Shown here one piece after another: positions 30,652-44,516 of a stretch of DNA of 64,000 bases. The DNA lies in contig JABVXV010000002.1 in the NCBI GenBank assembly GCA_013365325.1, forward strand, positions 310,001 to 374,000. Reading direction: 5' to 3'. The notes under the pieces are model-generated. The model saw only the letters and a list, made by a program, of their open reading frames with translations. It ran no database searches and was not told the origin of the DNA. Made by a program: the position numbers and the translations under genes. The stretch's first letter is position 1; the number at the start of each line of letters is the position of its first letter. Source of the stretch: Dipetalonema caudispina. Lineage: Eukaryota > Nematoda > Chromadorea > Rhabditida > Onchocercidae.

Positions 30652-33600
30652 CTACTCTTCATTGCCATCATCGTCCGACTGAAAATCCTTTTTATTGAAA
30701 TTAAACAAAAAAAATTTTTTTTGTAGAATACGGCCACATCTTAACAAGGAAAAACCCTCTAGACACGAAAACAAAGTACAGACCAAAAACTGAAAACTTC
30801 AACAGGTTGAAATGGATAGTCCCAAAGGTTATATAGGATTAAACTCACAATCAGCGAGTCCATTTTGAAATATGAAATCTTTGCATAAATGAAAGCACTA
30901 GGCATAAGCATACCCTGCATTCAGAAATAGCTAGGCCACGCTAAACAATCGTGGTCTTGATTTGCATAATGATAGGAAATGCAAAAGATTAAACATGACA
31001 AACCTCATCCAGCGGACAACTTGCCAACAAGGCAGCAGGGGTTACACGCTCAGACGGTTGTCGTTTCTCATCAGGGACAACACCACTCGCTTCAGCTCCA
31101 CGCTTTGGGGCCCACTCAACTACTAAGTGTCCAACAGGATAGTCTGCTCCTAGTGACACTGCCTTAAAACGAAAGTAATAAATACTAACTATTCATTTGA
31201 AGGAATGAACATACAAATGCCAGCAACAGTAAGTCTCCCCTCCAGGAAAAGACTAATTTTCATTAAAAACCTGTTCAGCATCACGCCTTTTTTTGTAGGT
31301 AAAATAAGCAGTAGGCGATTTGTCTTGCGCAGGAACTCCAAAATCCATGTCCACCAATTCTCCGAAATGCTCCATATGTATGATAACTTCATTTTCTGTT
31401 CCTGCTTCAAAACCGCGCACCACAACCGTTTTAGAGCGGTTATCAAGTATCTACAAAAGAAATCAGATACAACTAATTTGACGTAACATGTTTTAAATTT
31501 TTGTAAAATTGGCTCTTCTGCGAACTATCCTACTCCTTCATTGGGCGAAGAGAAAAATAGAAACCATGAAAAACAATTTTTTTTTTTAAAGAGCTTGCGA
31601 TATGCGGTATCTCGCACTGTGATCCATTAAACTACAAAATGCATCTGAATATTTTTAAAAAAATTCATTTTTTATTGGACGGTTAAAAAAAATTACTGTC
31701 CTTAAAAACATGCAAAAAAATGTGCCTTAAAGTGCGAACCTGCGAAGAGTCTTGTAGGCGAATTTTTTTCGGAGAGGGAACCATGTCGCTGATTGATAAT
31801 TCACCTGCTGAATATAGTTACATATCAAACATGATTTGTCTAATTCAAAAAAATTGTTTACTTTCAACGATGTAGTCCATTATGCAATCATTTCTAAATT
31901 GTGAAACACAAACCATCGGAACCAGCACGATCCACACCAATAGTAGATTCCGCAGCACCACTGCAGCCATTTGCATTATCAATTGTCTCCGTTGCTTCGG
32001 AACCAGTTTTCGTTTTCATCAACATCTCATTAAGCTCGGCAATTTCGCCTTTTGTTTTAGCCACAGAAGATTCCAGTCTTTTGAAAATCTGAAAATATGG
32101 ACGAACTTTGAAAATTACGGAGAGATGATCGGACTGTCGCTAGTTTAGTGTATTACCAATATTCTGAATAAAGAGACTTGTATAAGTTCCAATTATTTGA
32201 TAATTGCTCTGTTCTAGAGTTCCCTTCTTATTATCATCTGTTATTCGAAATGAAAAAAGTTCCCTTGGAAGTTTCTCAACGAATATATAACATAAGGACT
32301 GATGAAATAATGCAGTTCAAATTTTTGTAAACAATAACTGATACCATTAGTATTGCTCCTTCACATACAAGCTATTCCCTGGTTAAGTTACAGTCAAGCG
32401 TAAATTGAAAATCTGAAAAAGCTGACTTCACTACGATCTTAATTCTTACGACAGACCTTGTATAACTTCTTCTTTTTTTCAGGAGCAATGTCTCCCATCT
32501 TCATTTTTTCTAGTATGATTTTTTGCTGTTCGATTTCTTTGGACATAAGATCAGATTTCCTCCGCTGAAGATCTATTAATCTCATTCTATTTTCTTTTTC
32601 TTGCTTTCGTCGACGTCTTACCTGCAAAACAAAAATAATTTCATCATCATTAGAATTACCAATCCATCCAGCAACCAGTAAAACCTATAACCTTGAAACT
32701 ATTGACGTCAGCACTTTTTCCAAATTTGTCCCCGGTTATACTACAACTCTCACAAATCTCTTGGTCTGAGATAACACGAATTTCCTCTCGACTTAAGAGA
32801 CTTTCAGAGAGCCATCGCGCTTCGAGACTCAATTGGAATTAGTATGAGGTAACTTATGAAGAAGTTTTTGACTAGTGAAAAATGTATTCCATTATATATT
32901 TCAAGCAAAACTTTAAAAGTATACTTCGATGTATTTCTCTCTGTCTATCAAAGACTGGCTGATTGAAGGACGTGAGGCTTGAGGTTCGATACTTTGCGAA
33001 TTTGCTGAATGTATTGTTTGTGAATTCTTAACAGCAGAATTAGCCAACCGTGAACCAACATGGACTGTCTTTGTCAGTGAGCCCCTCGCATTGAATGTTA
33101 CCGATGAACTGTTCGTCGGTGCTGTCTACAAAATATTCTTCCAGTAAAATTTAAAGCTAAATCCACTCCAAAATTAAAATTGACAGGTTTAAGCACCATC
33201 AATTTTTTTTCCTTTTTCCAGTTCAGTTGTCGTTGGCTTCAATTTAAAACATGAGTTTCTGCTCTGCGCAGTAGTTATCCACAATGTACTTGTCTGTAAA
33301 TGTAAAAATATGACCTGGCTTGCATTTACAATGTTATTTGCTTGTCCATTCGTACTGTGCCAAAATACTTTAATGAAACGATTGTTGAGTATTGGCACTG
33401 TACTCTTATATGCTGCAACTGCTTCATATCGATTTGCGTAAGTAATAAGTGCTGCTTCTGGATCACCCTCGAAACAAACCTAAACAAAAAATGCTGTCTT
33501 TGGTGAATTCGAATGGACCGTCAAAAAAGTCGAAACAGGAACAACCACCTGAAGAAAAACAGGTAGAGATGGTAAATCGCGGCATACCATTGCATTTCAA

Positions 33601-36250
33601 AATGAAGACGATTATGTTTCTCAAAAATGTCGTATTATATTCAAAATTAGTTTTGAACTTGGAATTCTACGAACATTCTTTACCTGCATATTAACGATCT
33701 GCCCGAACTGTCCGAAGTGTTCATTCAGCTTAGCAATATTGTTCAATTCTGCAGGTATCTTGCGAACTTGAAGCGTTCTGTTCACAACACCCAAATTCTG
33801 ACCGTACCGTCCTGAATTACCAGTACCACCTCCTCTTCCTCGTCGTCTTTGGCCGGTCGTCAGCTTAAAAATTTGCAAGTAATTACAATGAAACCTCACT
33901 CATACTAGCAGCATGACATTTCAGTCCCAAAAACAGATCACTTATTCCAGTCTCTCTCTATAAAAGACAAACCAATATTTATTCTTTAATGATATATGAA
34001 GCAGTAGGCTTTATTAAATAAATCAATCGTTACAAGCAGTTCCCCGAGAACAACATATTTACTAATAATTATAAGGGTAACAAACCTGTGTGACATTATG
34101 CGATGGGACAGCAGTGGAGGAATGCGTTGGATCATAGGTATTGGCTGCAGGATGAATTAAAACAGATGATGACATAGCGGGTACTGTATAAGTTGTTGGT
34201 CTCCAAGGCTGATTTACTACAACTGGAGGGATCGGTGGTGGCGGTACCGAGAAATCTAGCGAATGTGCTGCTGCTACAATTGGTATCGAAGAAGCGCTCA
34301 ATGCTGGAGCTTCAGGATTATATCCTGTAACATACGAATTTATAAATCCTATCTTCTACAAACAAAAATGAACGGATAACACAACTGAGGGAACGAACCT
34401 TCAGAAAGAGCGGCTGATACAACAGCGCCCGAATTTGTAGCATATACACTGTCAACGCCAGGTGGTGGAGGGTTCAACGGCGTATAACCGGGTGGTGGCA
34501 CCGAGAAATTGGTAGCAATCTGAGTCACAGCAGGTTTTGCTCCGTTAGTAACCATTTTTTCCAGAGCAATATCGTCTACAACGACTGGATCAGGTCCATG
34601 ATCATAAATGCACTGATCACCTTTCATGCAGTACCCTTTTTCATCGTAGTCGCGACAACGTTTTTTTTTCCGTATTTCTGGCTCACCACTTTTTTCGCGC
34701 CTATAAATAGATTATGAAAACCGAGATACGGAGTGATGAATAAAAATGACTGAGTTTGAGCTCATCAACATTTCGATTACATTCGGAACACAAAAACGTA
34801 TCGGCATTAAGATAATTCACATATGATAAACCGCTTGCAAAAGTGCTTTCTGTCAGAAAACATACCTTTGCCTTTCATAAGGAGAACGCGGTGAACGAGA
34901 TCGTTTGCGTTCTAGTCGCTCTGGACGGTCAGTTTTGTATCGGTCCGGTTGCCAGTGTTGCAAGCGTGTAGGCAGTGGTGCCACACGTCGATCCAAGTTT
35001 CGATCCCCACGTTCCAGTCGTCTTTCACGTGGTGATCGACTACGTCGCCTTTCGAACCTTGAAAACACAAAAGATGTAGTAGTTTAAGACTACCGTATCT
35101 TTTGTGTTTTAACATGAGACGACGGTCAGTGAAAATTAAACAGCACCGTTCACTCATTTTGCATTTACCGACTTATCTATTCACAACAGCAGACTTAAAA
35201 TCATTTTGATGAAACCAATCGCTGACCAGACTGCCTTTTTGATATAAAGACAAACGAATCCGTAAAAGGATTTGTGTGATTTACACCATAGAAAACTTAC
35301 CGATATGCTGAATGATCGCGGCGTGACTCTTCACGCTGAGGAACATCTACTGGAGGCGAGATTCTTTTTCGTATTGTTTTTTGAGGTGGTCCTGGAACTG
35401 CTTCTGATGCGGAAGTCTTTTCACTCTCTTTCTCATCTCGCGCCTGAAAATTCACATAAAACACTTTCGCTCATATTTTGTTTCTGAAAAAGCCAGGAAA
35501 ATTAAGTTTAGGAATGCGTAAATATGCTAACTTTTTGTTGTTCCCTTTCTTTGTCGCTTTGACTGGCAGTTTTTCTCTTGACACTTTCTCTTTTCTCTTT
35601 CATTTCTTTCCGCTCATCAATGTCCTTCTTTTTTTCACAAATTGCAAAAGAATTTTTTGACTGTAGCGTGGGTGCAGTAACTGATGTTGCTGTGGTAGTT
35701 GTTATATAGCTACGTTCCCTGATGATACGAAACAGTTTCTCCACAAAAGGTCTCGCTTCTGGGAAAAAACTGTTAATTGCTATACGTCTTTAATAACAAG
35801 ACAGACGTTTTCTTAACAAGAGTTAATGGAGGCGACAAATACCTAATGCTAGATACAAATAGTGTAGGATAATGAGTTCCACTTCACATTTCATAACTTA
35901 TGGTGTAGGACAGTTTCATTTTCTCGCTATAAGAAGGAGTAAGGATCAAGCAACAAGAAAGATGGAATCGGTATATTTCAAAAAAGAATGCAAGGTCATA
36001 CTTGTTTGCAAAAAAACGTCAAGCTGCTCAATACAGAATTCCATCAACTCTGATTCTGGTTTGTCCTTACGTAACAAGGCCAGTACATACTTGGCAAGAG
36101 CTGCTGGTTCAGCATCACATCTGGAAATAATCAGAAAATTTTTAGTGACCTTAATCAGGTATAAAAAAATAACCACTAGAAAAAACCTTACATTGGAGCC
36201 ATTTCTCTGGTAAGCCATGTGCGCAAAGCTTCTGGTGCTTCTATAATCAT
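30652..36250 (-). CDS. rbm-26: RBM26/RBM27-type RNA-binding protein, complete
   Basis: Nuclear zinc-finger/RRM protein; vertebrate RBM26/27 works in polyadenylated-RNA targeting to the nuclear exosome. Sixteen exons: 36250-36192, 36120-36002, 35758-35532, 35443-35301, 35057-34866, 34700-34399, 34324-34086, 33863-33684, 33479-33315, 33125-32925, 32621-32457, 32088-31914, 31807-31740, 31450-31271, 31162-31004, 30678-30652. They total 2601 nt, 866 aa, all in phase. In order: a PWI-like N-terminus (MIIEAPEALRTWL, then ICDAEPAALAKYVLALL), a Lys/Glu-rich and RS-rich region, a CCCH finger (C-x8-C-x5-C-x3-H, ending CIYDHGPDP), Pro-rich linkers, RRM1 (TLQVRKIPAELNNIAKLNEH), a basic coiled coil from VRRRRKQEKENRM, RRM2 (KTVVVRGFEAG, LVDMDFGVPAQ) and an acidic end SDDDGNEE. 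Three acceptors are AAG rather than CAG/TAG (exons starting 35057, 33863, 31162). Confidence 0.96.
35062..35110 (-). promoter_or_regulatory. Hairpin at an RBM26 3' splice site
   Basis: On the minus strand the last bases of the fourth intron form an inverted repeat. AAAACACAAAAGAT (35110-35097) pairs with ATCTTTTGTGTTTT (35075-35062), with an inner GTAGT/ACTAC pairing. The right arm is the pyrimidine-rich tract, and the unusual CAAG acceptor follows immediately at 35058. Pairing would hide the acceptor region, so it may influence splicing. The inverted repeat is seen in the sequence; the regulatory role is inference. Confidence 0.55.
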
Positions 36251-39200
36251 CACTGCGTTACCACTTACCTTACACTATAACAATAACCTGGAAACAACTT
36301 AAGTTATTCAACGAAGCCATGCGCGCTTACACATACGATAAATAATACCTTGAATGGATTAGTTGGATCAATCTGAGGAGAAATAGAGAGAAGACTGGAA
36401 GAAATAAGGTACAAAATAATGAGTAAGAGATAAAAGACATCTGGATATGAGTTGAATTCTTACGAAGTTCGATAAAAGGATATTTGATTAGAGTGCAAAG
36501 AGTTATACTGACAAAAAATAAGGTCCAGCAAAGAACTAGACATTTCAAATCTATTGTATTCCATGACAGAAATGATTCTTTTGGTTTTTAGAGGAATAAA
36601 GTGACAAAAAAAAAAGAAAAAACATCACTGAACACCATTACTTCCATCAAAAAGAATAGAGACGTGCAAGAATGCATTACTAGCCTGATCTACATCATAT
36701 AATATTATTAATATCAATATAGCAAACTAATTCTAAAGACATCTGCAAGAATTGAAAATACCTTACTTAAACTTTAAAAATCCACTGTACTTTAGATGTG
36801 ACGTATTAATGTTGCAATGTGAAAAGATGCACCGAATGTTATACATGTCATATGCTATTTATGTTCGATATTTTCTAAAATAACAATTCTATCAATAATG
36901 TTAAGGAAGTGATAAGTAATATGAAAAGTGATAATGAGCCTACTCGAAATCACCAAAGACCGCACCCGACACACCGCCTCATATCATTTCATTTCTCCAG
37001 CACATTAGGCGAGCGAGCGAGCGAGCGAATGTATAAGATCGATATGAAAATGTTGGTCCTTCTGTCCTTCAAGAGTGCAACTCTTGAGATGCAAATAGAT
37101 GATCTCTTTCAGTCATTATAGGTCTCTTAGTGTTGTTCTAGAGATCAAATCTAACATTTGAATTTAATCCTGAATTCGCGAAAGATCCAAATGTGTAGTT
37201 GTCAAATTTTGCAACTCTCCTATTCCATAACAAACATATGGTTCGACAAAATTTGTTAAAGGTTTAAATTAAAAAATGTTTTGTAGAGAGCGTAAAAAGT
37301 ATGGAATGCTATTACGAATCTTTCTCGGATATTATCTGCCAATATGGATATCGCTTTAGATGCTTTTTTTTCTTCACTGAAAGTGTCATCCTCTCATTTA
37401 CCTAGCTGATCTCTCTTTAGTTCAAAAAAAAGAAAAGTAGCTAAATTATATATTAATCCGTCGGGTGAAATTTAATATAGCACTAATTAACTATAGGATT
37501 AAATGAGAAAAACATTAAACGCAAACAAGTATTCGTATGATTTGAGAGATTCTTTAAGTATTAAGAATTGCTTTAACTTCCAGTCCAATCATAAAATAAT
37601 GAAAGCACATATTCGAAATTAATCTTTAATAGATTTTGAATGACCGCACCGCTGAAACTCAAAATACATAGTAGTAGTAAAATTAGTAATGTTAAATGTT
37701 GCATGACGAAAGCTGGCCTGGGACGACGAAACTTATTTCAAACTTTACTTCTCTGAAGAGTACTTAACAAGAAAAAGCATTATCGCTGTGACTTGGATGA
37801 AAAAAATAACTCAACGAAATAAAAGCAGCGAATCTTGAAATTTCTTTGAGACTAACGTAGATACAATGTTTCTGTATCAGAATAATCTTTAAAATATAAC
37901 GGTGTATTTTATACGGTAATATTTTAAAACTCATTTTAGGGATGATGTTAGAAGCTAATGATGTTAAAGATTCTGTCTGAGTTAATTTAATCATTGAAAT
38001 TTCGTGAAGCGTGTCTGAATGCAACTGTAATATTCTTGGGAAATGTTAATAATATTTAGTATATACGATGAGCTTCTTGAAATTCTATGCTTCTACCTCT
38101 AACAGTTAGCTATAATCTCTACAATAAAAATATCGCTTTTCATTCTCAGCATAATGGAAATTTTTCAAGTAGCGAAGAAATTGCTGAATAATGAAATCGG
38201 TCAACCATGATTTAACTGACTAGAAACAGATGATTATTGTACCATGGAACTCGTGATTCTTGAACTATTACCTATCTGATGTAGTGAACACAGAGAAGCA
38301 TATAGTTGTCGCAGCCCTACTACACAGCCAGCCATTAAATCATTTGTTTAGTCCATCCGTTGTTCATCTTTGCACTTATAAGAGCTATTCATATTTTGAA
38401 TATGCATTGAAGAAGTAAGCTATGGCAATTAATTAAATTTGCATACAATATGAAACATAAATACCATACAAATTTGCTTAATCAAAGCAATGGTCCTACA
38501 ACAACAGCAGTTTTCTTTTCAAGTAAACAATGCAGCCCTCTGATTATCAGGTGAGCAAAACAATTTTTAATATGCAAAATTAGCAGTGATATAAACATGT
38601 CCTTGTAATTTGTGGATGAGAAACATTTAATAATCTTTCCCAAAAATATTTGTATATTTCGTATAGTACTCCAAAATTAGCATATACCTATTTGTCTTGC
38701 CATGTAAATTTTTGATGTAATACATCATCCAGCATAATGGTATGCGACATGTTCATAGCATTTGCTTTGGGATGAGAGTTGACGGTTAATCTAAAGCGTC
38801 TTAAAAAATTCCAGAAAAGGATTCCATACATGGTCACATTTTTTGTGTAGACAAAACATCAGTATCAACAATGAGAGCCAATAAGGAATAACATAGAACT
38901 ATAGATACGTTGAATTTGTAGATGAAAGTTATATGCTTTCTTGTCAAATATGTACTCGTTAAATTCTCTTTCGGAAAGAAACTAAGCTTCCTTTTTCCTA
39001 ATATGCAAAAGATTATTTATGTTTTTTTTTGTTACTAATACATAGCTATAAAGAGTATATCACATGTGCAAAACGAAAAATAAGCTGTGGAAAGATAATT
39101 TATTACAAAAACGAAGTAAGATTAAACAAATAAATCCGACTGCCGATGGTGGAGTTATCTTCAGGGTGAACTAATTCCTAAGAATCTAACAGCAGCAAAC

Positions 39201-39950
39201 ACAAAGGTAATATCTCACAGGCTGTGCAAGCATAGTTCGAAATCAAAACAAATCTGGAAGCAAACGTTTCGAAAAACAACCTAAATTGAAATAATGAAAC
39301 AACTTTCTAGTAGTCAAGTTTCTATCTCACATCTTTTAAACCATGCTATTCAAATTATTCATTATTTTAGAAATGTCGCGAATCACATATTGTGCAACAC
39401 CTCAGTCCTTTGTCCCTTACATCGCCAACTTTCTCGTGTTATGAAAATTATGGCAAGCAATACTCGAACCCGAATCGTTCACATTTCTTGAATACCCCGA
39501 GGAAACACTTGTATCTGTAAGCCCACTGGTTTTGTTTAACATAGTAGTAGAAGATTTAAAGTTATTCATCAAATCTAGTGTTTGTACTTGATACTATAAA
39601 CCCTATAAATACTGATGCTCACAGCTCAGATTCTTGACAAACCGATACTAAAAAACTTTAACACATAGGCTGACATATTGAATGAGAGAGCTCATCGATT
39701 ATATCAAATCTATTATCTCTTCCGTAAATCTAAGTAATTGAAGTTTATCGATTTTTCATGACGGTACGATAGCTTTAGTATGAAGCACCAAAACGGCAAA
39801 CGCTATCCGTAAGAAATTGATATAATGTGAAGGTTAGTCGTTTCTTAGCGCCTGTTCCAATTCTTCTGATATTTCGAATCGCAAAATATTATGCTCCAAT
39901 GAATCAAAAGTACAACGAAGCAGAATTCGTAAATCAAATTATGTGAAATG
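36251..39950. other. Intergenic stretch upstream of RBM26
   Basis: Lies between the RBM26 start and the 3' end of the zinc-finger gene, both minus. It should contain the RBM26 promoter and the zinc-finger 3' UTR. ORFs present are short and lack splice context. A GCGA tetranucleotide run lies at about 37.0 kb. Confidence 0.55.
37009..37028. repeat. GCGA tetranucleotide repeat
   Basis: Five perfect GCGA units, a GC-rich island in AT-rich DNA about 0.76 kb upstream of the RBM26 start. Confidence 0.9.
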
Positions 39951-42900
39951 TTACATTTTACCTTTTTCATTTACTACATCGTGTTCTTTGTCTTTTATTC
40001 CTGAATCATCTTCATCCTCTAAAGAACTTGATTCGGTATCTGACGACGAATATGTAAAATTTTTTTTCTTCGCGTTGTTAGTCGGCTGAGAATGTAAGAG
40101 GAAGGAAAGGATGGATGTAATGCTTGGTTTCGGTAAATGTCTGCTGTCATATGCTGATTCCTTATAGGTAATTTGTCTTTTTGATGGTAATGAGCAGGGA
40201 AAGCAGTGACTCAACTGAAATCAATCTCAGAGATTTATTACATAGCATGAATAATTACTTATTTATAATGTACAGCAGCTGGCATTCAGAAAAATACCTG
40301 CTTAATGACATATACTTTCATTCCTAACTATCCCCTACTGCTCTAGTTCATTACCAAATGTACTTAACAGTAAAACTGTTGTTTCTGGAAATGAGTTTTT
40401 CTAAAGTAAATCGTGCTAAGTTTTTTATAAAGAAGAAGCAGACAAAAGGCTGAACAAAAAATTCGTTTCAAAAAGAACACAAACCTGCCGACGTAAATCA
40501 CTTTTTCGGTCATTTTCCACCTTTCTAAGCTTCTGTTTCAATTCTTTGCGCATTTCCAGCCTCGAAATATTATGCACTAACTAAAAAAAGTACTCTAAAA
40601 TTGAATGATCCAGTTAACTGAGCGTCCACGTTCATACAATTATTTTTTCCTATCCATATATTCAAAACCCTTTTATTATTCTATTATTAAGAAACGCGGA
40701 GGAAAAAAACAAAACAATTCTTCTTTCTATTGAATTATTAAAGAAAAGGAAAAAAAAAGTAGACCTTGAAATGTTCTTCCATACCGCCAAGAGCATTAGT
40801 AATGGCCGTACAACCAGAGAGTGGACAGGTAGCAGACCAATAAAAATGCTCTTTTAAAACATGATTTCTTCGACTGCTATATGTCCATAATGACTTTCCA
40901 CACTCCGTGCACTACAAATTAGGGTCTGTTTACACTTTCTTACGACAAAATGATACTGTTCTTGTGCGATCTTATTAAACAATTTTTTCAATCATGCTCA
41001 TTACAGCCCCATATTATAATTAGATGGTAATTTTATGTTTTTTGCGCTGAGCATATTTACAGTTGAGTTCCGTCTAAATGATTCACCTGGTAATCGCTCC
41101 AAGATAAGGAATGTGGAAAGCACGCTTTTATAGTAGCTGGTAACAATTCGGTGATTTCTGGGTCGTCATTTTGGGTAAAGTGAAACTGCAAAGCATGCGT
41201 TTTCTTAGCAATGTAATCGACACCTACGTCCTGAAATTCTTAATAACATTTTCCTGGTTGCTTGGCTGAAGCTGTTATTTAATTGTTATTCCTAATATTA
41301 TAACTCACGTTTCTTACTTCCAATATTTCAATTCATGTTTTCCTCAGGAGTTTTTGTTTTCCTTTTTCAGTGATATTATATTTCAAGTAAAATTTACGAG
41401 GCATTATTTCTCTCATCCAACAAACTTCTTATATCTGGTGACTTCTCCTTCATGCTTTCCCATGTAACTAGAACCATTTTGCTTGTACTTAATGAAAATT
41501 TGAATCGAAACCAACAAATATAACATCAGAGGGATTTGACGACAAACCTTGCCACACTTATGACATGTAGTATTTAGCTGCGGTGTTGCAACCTGTGGAA
41601 CAGAATGCTAAAAATAAATTTCCATACAATTGTAATTAAGAAAAGTGAAACTGAACAAGACGGTTTACTACAAATGCCACACTTTTTATTTTTTATTTTT
41701 AAATAATGACTATGTAGCATAGCGCGTCTATTACTACGGTTAAATTTTCTGGTATTTTGAGTCCCATTAAACTGCTAATATAACAAATAAGTAAATAAGG
41801 TCGGATTAAAAAGTAGGTGCTGCAGCAAAAAAAAGTGAAAAAGACGAAGAAAGATACCTCCACTGTTCGTTTTTTAGGATCCTTGTTGGATCTGCTGGCT
41901 TCCTCATCAATCGAAACAACATTATCAACAGGATGAGCGTTTAGAAGGTTGTCAGGACTGACGGTTTCAGTATTTTCCAACGCGTCAGAGAATAATCCCA
42001 GGGCATAAAGTGTTTGATCATCAGGTTTTGATAATTTACCAGGTTCATTATCATCAGCAGCCTCCGAAATAATTTTGGTGATGTGAATTCTAGATTCGGC
42101 TTTTTTTTCATCATCTGAATTTATCAAAATTGATGTTTTCTTCCTTAAAATGGATTTCGTCAATCGCAACTTTAATTTCATATCTTTCTCTAGAACAACT
42201 ACGATCCTGAAATCAACTTACTTAAACATTTTGCTGAATTCGGAACGATTCCACCATCCCATTGATTTTCCGATTTCGTTTGCAAATTTATTTCATGCTT
42301 CAATAAACGAGACAAACATGCATCATTCGTCTTCATCTTGGATTTTTTAGGATTATTTACCTTCTGAATATTTGAGCACGAATTCCAGTTCCTCCTTCTC
42401 CTTGTCTGTTCGAGTGTTTCAGAGAATTTAAGCCTAACAAAATTGTTTGCAACTAAGTCACGCTTATAGATTTCGCTCAGAAACTTGAAATGTAAACAGA
42501 AGTACCAACGAAAAAGAAATAGATATTAATAAACAGTAGCAAACTTCTGAAGTTTACCCTGAGATAACGTCCTCTTGTTTTTGCATTCCATGTCGAGGAG
42601 CAAATTGCTCACGACAGCAGTCCTGGAAGATTTTAACTGCCAAATGTTCTTGGTACTTGGCATTATCGAACTGAAAAAATTGTAGTTTTAATTTGTTCCT
42701 TTATGAAGAATAAAACGGCAAACAGAACAGTCAATAATTTTTTGCTAAAATCGATGTATTATAATGTCATCAATACAGCATCTTTTACATGGAAATTGGT
42801 AAAAGTAAAGCTAACCTTTACATAGTGGTTCTTTTCAAAAGAGTGTAAGGTACTGTCTTCTTCATCATCAGATTTAAACGCGCACATCGTGCATTTATAG

Positions 42901-43097
42901 CGATGATAATTGAGATGCTTTTGTCGGATATGCGACAGAAAACCTTTGAATGGTTCACTGACATTGCATAATAAACAGCGAATGTATCTGAAAAAAAAAA
43001 AAGATTTCTTAAGCATACGATGACAAAACCAACATTCCATGTAACCGTATAATACCACTTACCTCATTTTCTCAAGTTGACTATTATCACTCGCCAT
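39951..43097 (-). CDS. C2H2 zinc-finger protein
   Basis: Probable nuclear nucleic-acid-binding protein; I cannot name the family. Ten exons: 43097-43063, 42987-42816, 42670-42558, 42433-42361, 42187-41858, 41592-41548, 41230-41087, 40911-40765, 40580-40485, 40214-39951, total 1419 nt, 472 aa. The start MASDNSQLEKM precedes a first finger (CLLCN, then H-x3-H in LSHIRQKHLN) and a second (CTMCAFKSDDEED, H-x5-H). A Ser/Asp-rich linker follows. A finger split across an intron comes next (CHKCGK joined to YIAKKTHALQFH), then CTECGKSL with H-x4-H, a degenerate CPLSGC pair, a Lys/Arg-rich helix MRKELKQKLRKVENDRK and an acidic Ser-rich tail SSSDTESSSLEDEDD. The 42361/42187 junction is uncertain: the better acceptor at 42206 breaks frame, so I used TCTAGAG at 42187. 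All other junctions are clean. Confidence 0.8.
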
Positions 43098-44249
43098 GTA
43101 AACCGTCTAACACATTATAAAAACATTCCATGATAGTGCACAACCAACCATCTGCTTCCTAAAACAGAAATGAATAAATATCCATATGTAGTCCATACGA
43201 TGCGTAGATCCTCAAATTTCTTATCTTTTCCTCAAACTCCTCTCCAAATGATCAAATCCAACTAATTAAGTGGAGTGAGAAAATGTTGCGAGATTGAAAT
43301 AGGAAACTTTATAAACCATACACTTCCAAGAACAATAAGCTTTCATTTAATCTTTTATCCATTTATTATACCTTTAAATTTCCTGTTTCAAAAATGCATA
43401 TGCCATTTGTTCTATTTATTAGACTTCAGTCTTTTTCAAGCAGATAGGAATGAATGATTATTTTAGAAGATTCAATTGACTAAAGTTGTACCTTCCCCCT
43501 CCCTCTCATCTCTCCTTATATGAGCACAAAGCTCCCGAACCTCCCGAGAATTCCCCAATCCTGACATCATCCGAATGGTGTCATACAAGAAAATGGAAAA
43601 GTCTTTTAAATTACGAGTATTTACGGACCACTTCATTTCGAATTTATGAAATAAGCTGTCTCAAATGAAACTAATTTTTTAGCAGAGAGTGAAGTTAGTG
43701 TCCTGAGATATTTATCCTGCTAACTTATCATCTTACCCTCTTCAAACAGAGGCATTTTCCAAAATTCTTGTATTATAATTTCAATATAAATAATAGATTA
43801 TAATTGTATTATAATTTTAATATAAGTAATATCCAACCAACAATTTTGAGTTTATTTTTTTTTTTTTTTTTTTTATAGGTTTCTAAAATCTTTAACTTAA
43901 CATTAAGTAATTTAAGTTTAAAAATTAAATATTAAAGCCATTCGGACGAGTTCAATTATTCCTGTCTCTTAGTGAATTTTAGGAGTTTATGCTCCGCGAG
44001 AGTAATTTTAGATTTTAAAGATGTAATATATTTTTGTATGAAAAATGTGTCTTTTAATCTGATAATAAAAAGGTATTGTTTGGTACATTTTTTCTCCTTT
44101 TTTAATCATCTTTTTTTTTATGCAAATGAAGTTATTGTTTTAGTTTTGGTGATTTTTCTATAAACTTAAAACAACTTCAATTAGAAAACCTCGAAATTAA
44201 CCCACAATATTGAAGATGATGATAAAAGATTGCTTTTGTTTTGCATACA

Positions 44250-44282
44250 GTCTCTCTCTCTCTCTCTTTCTCTCTTTTTCTC
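44250..44282. repeat. CT microsatellite
   Basis: CT repeats interrupted by T-rich bases. A similar tract lies at about 45689-45722. Confidence 0.85.
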
Positions 44283-44426
44283 TTAATAGGGATAAGAACT
44301 TTAATTCCTCATGTTGATAGTACGATATACATTTTGCATGCTTTCTCGTATATCGTTGATTCTAAGAGCTAACATCAAAGAAAGAATGGTTCGGCGTTAT
44401 ATTTGTCATACAATATGAAGTACTTG

Positions 44427-44516
44427 CAGATATTCCGGTACGTCCTGTAAATATTCCGATATGCCGTGCAGATATCCCAGTATGCCATGCAGATATTCCG
44501 GTATGTTCTATTGATA
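44427..44516. repeat. 21-bp tandem repeat, about four copies
   Basis: Diverged units of the form CAGATATTCCGGTATGCCATG follow each other head to tail. Each keeps GATAT(T/C)CC and a (C/T)GT/ATGC-like second half. Confidence 0.85.

Noticed and set aside
33189..33314. Phase-compatible extra RBM26 exon after a TTTACAG site
   Set aside because: The next exon (33125-32925) also joins the previous one in phase 0 and fits better. Including this piece would add a stop (TAA) before it.
36909..37121. 70-codon plus-strand frame containing the GCGA run
   Set aside because: The apparent coding signal comes from the tetranucleotide repeat; no splice sites or homology.
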